Source: Dentipellis sp. KUC8613 (taxonomy: Eukaryota; Basidiomycota; Agaricomycetes; Russulales; Hericiaceae). From it: 64,000 nt of DNA. Position 1 is the first letter of the stretch, and each line of letters opens with the position of its first letter. The notes below the pieces were generated by a model. It ran no database searches. It was not told where the DNA came from and worked only from the letters and a program-made list of their open reading frames with translations. The stretch is from NCBI GenBank assembly GCA_002286715.1, contig NSJX01000018.1, forward strand, positions 386,382 to 450,381. The letters are read 5' to 3'. Made by a program: the position numbers and the translations under genes. This document shows, one piece after another, positions 55,767 to 64,000 of this stretch.

Positions 55767-56636
55767 GGGCTGCCAACTTGTTCTGGGTGAGGGTGCGTAT
55801 AAAAAGGGGTGTTATAGCTGAGTACTGTGGAAATGGGCCACAACGCAGGGGAAAACGCCACAAAGTCAGTATTCATTGTTTGTGCCCCTATACGAGGATG
55901 ACCAGGGCGCAGGCTGTTGATGGTACTTACGAAGGGAAGCAAGAATAGGAATGCTGGGAGAGCTTGTCGCTTAGAGCAGGTGGGCGCTGTATGGCACGGT
56001 GGTCGGAGGCAAGGCTGACTCGGCCACCGCCGCTTGTGAGTCGTTATATAACCCAGTCCCCCCGTCGGCGTCTGCCTCCCAGTCCCTGACGCATACGCAC
56101 GTGCCTCGGATCTCCACCTCGCCCCCACTAGCCAGCGCACGCTTTCTGCTTCTGAAAGCGCATGGAATATGGTACAGAATACTATTGCAATCATCGCAGC
56201 GTCCTTGCTAGCCTCGAGGATACGAAAAATGCAAATTGCAGCCCACACGTTGCAGACGCGCAGGATCAATTATGTACAGCCGCGGCGAGTGGCCTGTCCG
56301 GGGTCTTCTACTTCAGGGCAGGCTCAGGTCACGCGCTCGTCACACGGTGGCTGCAGATTCTACTCACCGTCCCGCCGCCCGGAAATCATCAACGTCGAGC
56401 TCGACTCTCGCAAAACCTCAAGACGTGAGTACCTCTGACATTATGACATTCCATATCTCCAGGACGCCTGCCTGTGGGCGTTGTGCTCGAGATTGGCTGG
56501 AATCGGCACCCTGGAGCGGATGGATGCGTCGATTGGCATCCGGATGTGCCCAGCACCCGACTTTGCATTCTTGCCCGCATCGACTTGGAGGCTTACGACG
56601 CTCTTGATCCCGCAGTAACCTTTCGGCACATACAAG
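55767..56636. other. Intergenic, divergent antizyme/RPS2 region
   Basis: About 870 bp, likely holding both promoters and 5' UTRs. A palindromic GTTATATAAC occurs at about 56042. No gene accepted here. Confidence 0.45.
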
Positions 56637-56827
56637 ATGGCTGACGCTGGACGCGGACGTGGTGGATTTGGACGGGGTCGTGGTGAGCGCGGTCGCGGCC
56701 GTGGACGTGGTCGCCGCGGCGGCCGCAAGGACGAGGAGAAGGAGTGGTATGTTCCTCACGCCCCGCATCTGCCTGCCGCTCCTCACAGCCATGAAGGGTC
56801 CCCGTCACGAAACTCGGCCGTCTCGTA

Positions 56828-56871
<44 letters not shown>

Positions 56872-56923
56872 GCTCCCCGTCAAGGAGTACCAGATCGTCG
56901 ACTTCTTCCTGCCCAACCTCAAG

Positions 56924-56958
<35 letters not shown>

Positions 56959-57520
56959 GACCCGTGCCGGCCAGCGCACGCGCTTCAAGGCGTTCGTCGC
57001 CATCGGTGACTTCGACGGCCACGTCGGTCTCGGTGTCAAGTGCGCGAAGGAAGTCGCCACCGCCATCCGCGGCGCCATCATCCTCGCCAAGCTCTCCGTC
57101 ATCCCCGTCCGGAGAGGCTACTGGGGTGCCAACCTCGGTGCCCCCCACACCGTCCCCTCGAAGGTCAGCGGCAAGGTCGGCTCCGTCATGTGCCGACTTA
57201 TTCCTGCGCCCCGTGGTACCGGTATCGTCGCCGCCCCCGCATCGAAGCGTCTGCTCCAGCTCGCGGGTGTCCAGGATGTCTACACCCAGTCGAAGGGTTC
57301 CACCGCGACGATGGGTAACTTCTTGAAGGCAACATTCGCAGCCGTGCGTACCCATGCTTTCCTATGTATATTGTGAAAACTGAACCTGGTTTGCGTGCAG
57401 ATCACCAAAACTTACGCCTTCCTCACCCCCGACCTCTGGCGCGAGATTCCCGTGTCGAAGGTGCCCTACGACGAGCACAGTGCGCATCTCCAGCTTGCGG
57501 CGGGCAAGAAGGCGTACTAG
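56637..57520 (+). CDS. RPS2: 40S ribosomal protein S2 (uS5)
   Basis: Join 56637..56746, 56797..57343, 57401..57520 (258 aa). The N-terminus is the RG-rich tail typical of eukaryotic uS5 ([19 protein letters not shown]). Then [62 protein letters not shown] and [19 protein letters not shown] form the double-stranded RNA-binding and S5 domains. It ends [12 protein letters not shown]. Part of the 40S decoding region (mRNA entry and accuracy). Codon use is strongly C-ending, as expected of a highly expressed gene. Confidence 0.97.
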
Positions 57521-58134
57521 ACGGCTCGGGTTCGCGTTGCATTTTGAGGCTCTACTGTATCTTTTCTACCATTGCTTTCCCAAAAGACCACGCGGCATGT
57601 CACTCACACTACCCATTATGACATGATGTTGTATGCTCTATCATATGCGCATGAACACCCGTTCCACAAACATAAGCATAAGCGTATCGGACAGTGCAGC
57701 GTCCAGTGGCCAGTGTGTCAGCCCGGCCTCAAGTGGAGGGGATCAAATGACCATGCATTCGTCATCGAACCCTGCTTCGATCTGCTATGTGGGAACCCTG
57801 GCGAAGCAACACCATCCCTACACAGCGTGAGCAGCATAACGAGAGCGCACCGCAGAAGGCTTGGAAAGCTGCCCAGCAGGGTGCTCGTGATCGCGCCCGA
57901 GGCAGGGGGCCGCCGCCCTCGCTCTAGACTGGATAAGTACACGCCACCAGGAGATTTTCCTGGCATGTTATTATACTCCGGTTGACGGCAACAGGAAGAG
58001 CTATATAAGTGCCCGATGGCCACTTCGCGATGGTCCTAAGAACCGCAGCGGCCTGAACGACCCTGACCCCTCCCCCCTTCCCCTCACGACGCATAACCGC
58101 CAGGACATACCTGCTGGTGGAGTCCAACTTAAGG
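57521..58134. other. Intergenic
   Basis: RPS2 3' flank and paraoxonase promoter. A TATATAAG box lies at about 58001-58008, upstream of the ATG at 58135. No gene seen. Confidence 0.5.
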
Positions 58135-59622
58135 ATGGCTCGTATTTGGCTCACCGTGACCGCGGTGCTGATCGCCGCGCTCGCTGCGTTCTACCAGTTC
58201 ACGCTCCAGCCGATTCTGCTCGCGACGGGCATCATCGGGCGCGTCGTCGAGTCCGTCGGGAACACCCAGTGCACGGGCGTGCCGGAATTCCAGGCCTGTG
58301 AGAGTGCGTCCCATCCCCCCTTCTGTTTGTGATCGCCTGTGCTGAATATGTCATGCTGTGGGGCGTTGTCGCGCTGCAGAGCTCATCCTGCACGACGGGC
58401 TGCTCTACCTCGCGTGCTCGACGCCAGAGAGCCGGAAGCACTGGACGCCGTCGCTGTGGCCGCTGAACGCGACGGGGGTGTCGACCGCGGACTACTTCGC
58501 GACGTACAACCCGAGCACGAAGCAGACCACGCGGCTCGCGTTCGCAAATTTCGACACCGCGCGCGGGTACTCGTCGCACGGGTTCGACGTCGTCACGTCC
58601 GCGGCGGACAAGAACGAGCTGTTCGTGTACGCGGTGAACCACCGCCCGCCGCTCGGCGCGAGCGCGTTCGAGGTCGGCGCGGACTCGGTCATCGAGGTGT
58701 TCAAGATGGCGCGCGGCGGGAGCGTGCTGACGCATGTCAAGACGTACGAGGACGAGAAGATCATCGAGCCGAATGATGTCGTTGGGTTTGGCGATGGGAA
58801 GAGCTTCTACTTCACGAACGATAAGGGCGCGAAGACCGGCTACGTGCGTCGATTTTGCTTCCGTTTGCTTTCTTGCGTGCGGGTGTTGACGCGAGAATCT
58901 AGACCCGGGAGCTCGAATGGCTCGGCCTGAAGAGGAGCTCGGTTGTTTACTGCCATGCGGACCAGGGTTGCAAGTATGCCATCACCGGCTTGCCAGATAC
59001 CAACGGCATCACGCGTGCGCCGAACGACACGTACTATGTTGCGGATGCACAGTTTGGCGGTGTGCGTGTACTTGAGAGGCAAGCGGACAATTCGCTCGTC
59101 GTGCTTGACCACATCAAGACCGGTACGCTGCCCTCAGCCGAATTTCCGGAAGAAACGCAGACACTGATCAACGATGGATTGAAACAGACCGTGGTATCGA
59201 CAACGTCGCCGTAGACGACAATGGCGCAGTTTGGGGATCGGGTTTCCCCAAAGCGCTCCAGTTCGTCCATGCCTGCGCGCATCCCGAGCGCGGCGACCGC
59301 GCGCCGTCTTCTGCGATCCGCATCACCCTCAACCAGGGCGAGGGCGCCTTCTTTGGTGAGAAGTACAAGGTTGAAAAGGTACGTATGACTCGTCTCGGGC
59401 ATAATTCGGGGCAATGCAGGGCGCTGATCGATCGTCTTTCGTAGGTGTTTGAAGATGACGGGCAGATCGCGTCGTGTACGACTTCGGCTGTGTACGATGT
59501 AAAGCGGGGCCTGCTGTACCTCAGCGGTGAGTTGTGTAGTCCTGCACTGGTCTGCAAAGCGAAAACTGACGAACTTATATCTAGGATTGTGCAGCACACA
59601 GCTCACGATTTGCAAGTTGTAG
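58135..59622 (+). CDS. Serum paraoxonase/arylesterase-family protein
   Basis: Join 58135..58303, 58380..58843, 58903..59122, 59188..59378, 59445..59526, 59585..59622 (387 aa, phases consistent). An N-terminal signal anchor (IWLTVTAVLIAALAAFYQF) leads to a six-bladed propeller. Motifs: SSHGFDVV, LFVYAVNHR, EPNDVVGFGDGKSFYFTND (calcium-binding Asn-Asp as in paraoxonases), GLPDTNGITRAPND, GIDNVAVDDNGAVWGSG and TTSAVYD. Paraoxonases hydrolyse lactones, aryl esters and organophosphates in a calcium-dependent way; the fungal substrate is unknown. The last exon is 38 nt. Confidence 0.87.
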
Positions 59623-60060
59623 TTCACGTTTGAAGAAAACCTGGATGACGGCGGATGAAAAAGAAGTGCATGTATCGACCAGTTATCTAATGTCAATAAT
59701 ATGCCCTGTCCTCTCTGCATGAGTGTCAGCCGTGTTCATCGCTCTGGCAAAGCAATTTCCGAGAACGCGCCTGCTAGTGTTTGATGCGCGCATAGACGCG
59801 CCGGGATCACGTGCGAGAAACATATGCGCACGTGCAGCTGCTATCTCCGATCCGAAAACAGAATTCCAAATTCCAGACATTGCTTTCGGAGCTCTCGCTC
59901 GAGCTTGCTTCAGACCACCAGCTGCCTGTAACGCCGCTATCAGCAACCACGGCTACCCCGAACATCTGCCTTGTCTCCTGGTATCCGGTTATCCACCCGT
60001 CTCCACTACAACTCTTGTTCTACCACCGAAGCGTTCCAGCCGACGAGAATGTCTCATAGG
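59623..60060. other. Intergenic
   Basis: Antiporter promoter region; nothing else seen. Confidence 0.5.
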
Positions 60061-62680
60061 ATGTCCTGGGAGCTGCTGGAAGTCCGTGTGCCATTTAATA
60101 TCTCGTAACATTCACCCACTCGTCGGTACAGGTGTCGGCGCCCAGTTATGCGTACATCATACTGGGCGGTTTTGTTGTAGCTGTAAGTGTCTTCGTCTCG
60201 CTGTTATTGGGGTACTGGGTGTAGCGCCCGTCTTGGATGCTCCACGGACCTACAAAACAATTCGTCTGACTGAATGCATTTTCAGTTTAGTATGGTGTCT
60301 CTTCTCGTCAAGGAAAGGGTAAGTCGTGTGCACAATAGATGTTGATCTCTACTCACCTGCATGCATCACAGCTCTATATCAATGAAGTCGTGCTCGGCAC
60401 TGCGTTTGGGATCCTCATGGGCCCGCACTGCGCCAACATCTTCGACCCGCGCTCCTGGACGGAGCCCGCAAATTCGAACAAGCTCACGCTGGAAATTATG
60501 CGTGTGGTGCTTGCAACGGGTCTTTTCGCAATTGGCGTCGAGCTCCCGCAGTCGTACATGCTGAAGCACGCCAAGAGCCTGATAGTCGTGGTGGTCCCTA
60601 CTATGGCGTTTGGCTGGCTCGTCTCTGCCGGTACGTGAAGATGTGGTCAAAAGTAAGGCGTCACAGGACGCTGACGGCACTTCAATTCAAGGCTTCATAC
60701 GCGCGCTGTTCCCGAGTCTGACATTCATCTCGGGCCTCGCGATATCCGCGTGCCTCACCCCCACGGACCCAATCATCTGCGCTGCCATCGTCGGTGCGTC
60801 ATGACACTCTGCATACATTTAAAACTTCGATCTCGGCTTACCCTTCTCGTGCTAGGCGGGCGCTTCGCCGTGAAAAACGTTCCTCTGAATCTTCGGCGCC
60901 TCTTGGCTGCCGAGTCGGCGTCGAACGATGGTTTGGCTTACCCTTTCCTGAGTATCTCGATCTACCTGACCACAGAGGCGTCGAAGCGAGCTGCGATTGG
61001 GAAGTGGTTCCTCATCGGCTGGCTGTGTAAGTTCTTTTTCCTACTCATGAGTCTTGCTGGCTAATTCAAAGTCCACAGATGAAGTCATTTTTGGCGTGAT
61101 TCTTGGTGCTATCATGGGTGCGTTTTTGCTCGTCTTTGATTCGAATTAAGCATGTCTATATTGTTGATCGGACACACAGGCTTTGTATTCTCGAGAGTCA
61201 TGAGCTTCACGCACCGCAAAGGCTTCATCGACCGTGAATCATACGTCGCCCAATACCTCGCGCTCGCGGTCTTCACCATCGGTGTCACCAGCACCTTGGG
61301 CAGCGACGACCTTCTTGCCGCATTCGCCGCTGGTACGTGTCCGTTTACTTCCCTCGAATACCGCTCCAACGCCATCGACTATTCACAGGCAGCGCCATCT
61401 CCTGGGACGGCAACTTCAACACGCAGATCGAGAACGAAGTCTTCTCGTCCGTGATCGACCTCGTGCTCAACTGCGCCTGCTTCATCTACATCGGCGCGTG
61501 GCTCCCGTTCGACCAGTTTAACAGCCCCGAGCTCGGCATCACGCCCGGGCGCCTCATCGCGCTGTTCTTCCTCATCCTGGTGCTCAGGCGCATCCCGCCG
61601 ATGTTGATGCTCTACCCGTGGATCCCTGAGATCAGGAGCTGGAAGGAGGCAGCGTTCTCTGGGCATTTCGGTAAGTCATGTTATATCGCTGTCTGAGTAT
61701 CTGCCCCACATACTGACTGCACGGAATTGCTAGGTCCTGTAAGATATTCATAGTAAAAGAAAGCTTCGATAGCATACTAACCCCCGAGACAGATGGGCGT
61801 AGGCGCAATCTTCATCTCCACCCTCGCCGTCATGCGTCTTGAAACCCCACAAAACCCACCACAGAACCAAGAACAGCTCCTCGCGCTCGTGCTCCAGCCC
61901 ATTGTCGCGTTCGTCGTGCTCTGCTCCATCACCATCCGTGCGTCCTCTCCTCTCTTCCCCGTTCCCATCTCCCTTCCTCCAGCCGCCCTCCCACTCCCAC
62001 TCATCACCCGCGCCTGACCCCACAGACGGCCTCTCGATCCCGTTCTTCTCCGCCTCGCGCAACATCGGCTCGCGCACCGTCTCGCTCTCGCGCACGCTCA
62101 CCTCGCGCGGGGGCACGATGGACGGCGCCGCGCCGCCCGACTGGCTGCTCTGGGCGCGCCGCACGCCCGTGCAGACGCGCGCGTCCTCTCCCGCCCTCCC
62201 TTACTCCCAGTCTCAACCCCAGTCACGGTCTCAGTCGCGTTCGCACTCGCGCATGCCGAGCGACATCGAGCAGGGCGCGGTGGCGGATGCGCACGAGGAC
62301 AAGGACACGGGCGCGCGCGTGGTGTCGCAGGCCGAGGCGGCGCGCGAGGTGGCAAGGCAGGGCGCGGTGCTCGGCGAGGCGGGCATGCTCGAGCTTCCTG
62401 ATGCCAGTGCGAGTGCGAGTGCGAGTGCGAGTGGGCTGAGCAAGCGCGCGTGTGCGCGGGTCAATACTGTGCGTCCTGTTCGTTCCATTTTTGTTTCCCG
62501 CGGCTGATGTCGGTGTAGACTGCCGTGGACGCGGACATGGACGACCTCGAGGGCCTGCCGGAGCGCGATGTCGTCGATGAGGCGGGGCTCGACATGAATC
62601 TCAACACGAACACGCCTGAGTCGGCAGAGACGGCCAGGCCGGTGAAGAGCGTCCGGTTCCCAGCGGGCGCCGGGCAATAA
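60061..62680 (+). CDS. NHA1: Na+/H+ antiporter of the Nha1 type
   Basis: Join 60061..60081, 60132..60182, 60286..60318, 60372..60630, 60692..60793, 60856..61026, 61079..61117, 61180..61332, 61389..61670, 61734..61738, 61793..61937, 62026..62468, 62519..62680. A 5-nt exon (61734-61738) is needed to make HFGPMGVGAIF; its flanking introns have GTAAGT, CTAG, GTAAGA and GACAG sites. The membrane domain carries ACLTPTDPI (TPTDP cation motif), AAESASNDGLAYPFL (double acidic/Asn site), GVTSTLGSDDLLAAF and RIPPMLM. About twelve helices are expected. The Arg/Ser-rich cytoplasmic tail ends RPVKSVRFPAGAGQ and contains an (AS)n run. Role: Na+/K+ efflux in exchange for H+ at the plasma membrane. The first donor (GTCCGT) is weak, so the first 7 residues are the least certain. 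Confidence 0.9.
62406..62432 (+). repeat. GCGAGT hexanucleotide repeat in the antiporter tail
   Basis: Four to five GCGAGT units encode the alternating Ala-Ser run in the cytoplasmic tail; likely length-variable between strains. Confidence 0.7.
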
Positions 62681-63506
62681 CACAGGCTATTGCCCCGTCT
62701 GGGGTGTAGGCGTGGCAGGGCTGTGGGGCTCCTTGTGTGGAGTGCTGCAGGCTTGTCATGGGTTGAGTAACGTTTTCTTTTTTCTTTTTCCTTTCTCTCT
62801 TCATATCCTTTTCCAGTCATGTTTGAATCTGCGATGTGACTTGTGATGCGTTGGTAGATTGGGCTGTGGTTTGTAGGCTCGAGATTGCATGACACGACAC
62901 GCGACGCCTAGATGCAAGTAAGTAGCGATGCGCGGGTTTAGATAGACAGATAGATAGATAGACACCGCATGTCGACATACCTCTACTATACCATCCATCC
63001 CATCCATACCACCAATAGCAATACCACACGCACACAGCATACAATACCGGACGCACCAACACGGGCGCGAGGTTCATTCATATGTAGCGGTGGCAAGGAT
63101 ACATGTGCGATTAAGTATATCAGTCGTCATCCGCGTTCAACAACAGGGGCAAGCGAAGTATTTCAGTCCGGGTCCATCAATCCAAGCCAAAAACAGAGAG
63201 CAGAAGCGGGAACGGAGGGAGTGGGAGTGGTAGGAGTCGAGAGAGGGGGAAGTCGTGGGCGAGGCGTGGGCGTGGGCGTGAGATGCAGATGCAGGTGCGG
63301 GTTGTGAGTGCAGGTGTAGGTGGTGCGGGGGGTCTGGAGGTCTAGGCTGCTAAGACGAAGACGAGGATGAGGACGAGGGGTGCGAGGATGGAAGGAGAGG
63401 TGTGGGGAGGCGCGGAGATGCTAATAGGTTATGGTATACGAAGATGAAGGGTCGATCATAGGATATAGAAACACCAATAAACAGTACTATATGTCGAATC
63501 CGGCGT
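62681..63506. other. Intergenic
   Basis: 3' flanks of two convergent genes. Contains a short (GATA)n repeat at 62941-62963. No gene seen. Confidence 0.5.
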
Positions 63507-64000
63507 CTACTCCAGCGGATTTGTCCTGCCCGCCTTTGAAGGCCGCCCCAGGCTCGATCAGCACCAGACAAAGAACAAAGTAAGCCTGGTATGCTTACCT
63601 GCACATCACCGTCCTCTCTGCAGCCGCACAGCCAATCCGTCCACCACCGCACCGGCTTCTCGTCGTCGTCTCCTCCCTGCTGTGGTGTCGGCCGCGGTGG
63701 CGGGATCGGCTCTGGCGGGCGGCTCGCGTGCGGGGTGGACGTGCGCGGGGGCGGCGAGCGCGGCTTCGGGAGCCCGAGCGGTTCAGGCCGTGGCGGTGCC
63801 TGCGCATCGCCGGGGAACCGCGTCGCGCGGGGCGTCTCGAGATCGTCGTCGGCTGCGTCGGGCACGGCGCCCATGTCGTTCACGAACAATGATGACGACG
63901 AGCCTGCGGGGTCGGCGAACGGGTTCTGCGCGGCGCGGTGCGCGCCGGGGGGCGGCGTCGGGCTGGGCGAGGGGATCGGCGAGAGCGCACCGCCGTCGAT
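63507..64000 (-). CDS. Conserved basidiomycete hypothetical protein, C-terminal part (continues past window)
   Basis: Join on minus: >64000..63599, 63533..63507. Pro/Arg-rich and acidic low-complexity sequence runs from the window edge. It ends with the motif GDDDEKPVRWWTDWLCGC, then after an intron AGRTNPLE-stop. The WW-DWLCGC and AGRTNP tail looks like a fixed end of a conserved basidiomycete protein; I recognise the motif only by memory of related sequences. The Cys pair (LCGC) could be lipidated, which is inference. The N-terminus and any domains lie outside the window. Confidence 0.6.

Noticed and set aside
55745..56269. Long minus-strand frame upstream of the antizyme gene
   Set aside because: No motif, no conserved pattern, and it overlaps the likely promoter and first exon of the antizyme gene.
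62004..62355. Arg-rich minus-strand frames over the antiporter tail
   Set aside because: Antisense reading of repetitive Ser/Arg codons.

Overview
This 64 kb window is fungal nuclear DNA, most likely from an agaricomycete (wood-decay-type basidiomycete; Polyporales is a guess). The evidence is dense genes with many 45-75 nt GT-AG introns, intron-bearing tRNAs, Zn2Cys6 regulators, HNH-domain, BTB and seven-helix families typical of Agaricomycetes, a GH79 glycosidase and a Ty3/gypsy remnant. I rebuilt exon joins by hand from splice consensus, reading phase and comparison of paralogues inside the window; none is backed by RNA data.

Layout. 0-3.2 kb: truncated chromodomain Ty3/gypsy element with its 3' LTR, then an AT-rich stretch. 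3.2-6.5 kb: HNH-nuclease-family gene (-) divergent from a RING/TRAF zinc-finger gene (+). 7.2-14.7 kb: three DUF1771-Smr genes (Smr1-3, -) and a Tudor-SN-derived coiled-coil gene (-). 16.2-17.6 kb: aminoglycoside-phosphotransferase-fold kinase (+). 17.8-20.7 kb: orphan gene X1 (-) divergent from a candidate PAXX/XRCC4-superfamily end-joining factor (+), with ACGCGT boxes between them. 20.9-23.0 kb: tRNA-Thr(CGT), a RING E3-like gene and tRNA-His(GTG). 23.3-26.0 kb: BTB protein and short-chain dehydrogenase. 27.1-35.2 kb: tandem segmental duplication carrying two Zn2Cys6 genes. 35.2-36.5 kb: seven-helix membrane protein. 37.6-39.6 kb: GH79. 40.0-43.5 kb: fused C2H2 + Zn2Cys6 transcription factor. 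44.7-46.8 kb: small membrane protein and a zinc-finger protein. 47.2-48.3 kb: GNAT acetyltransferase. 48.5-53.9 kb: second copies of the orphan (X2), Tudor-SN-like and Smr (Smr4) genes. 54.6-55.8 kb: ornithine decarboxylase antizyme with a programmed +1 frameshift. 56.6-62.7 kb: ribosomal protein uS5 (RPS2), paraoxonase-family protein and Nha1-type Na+/H+ antiporter. 63.5-64 kb: 3' part of a conserved hypothetical gene.

How the parts relate. Two blocks about 30-40 kb apart (7.2-19 and 48.5-54 kb) share three otherwise unrelated families: X, Tudor-SN C-terminal paralogue and DUF1771-Smr. This looks like an old intrachromosomal duplication with later expansion of Smr in the first block. Both X genes have clustered MluI cell-cycle-like boxes upstream, and in the first block that cluster lies between X1 and the end-joining candidate. 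The strongest individual signals are the antizyme frameshift (TTT-TGA-C, followed by D-V-P as in animal antizymes), the PAXX-like C-terminal Ku-binding-type tail, the 11-nt microexon kept in three Smr paralogues and a 5-nt microexon in the antiporter.
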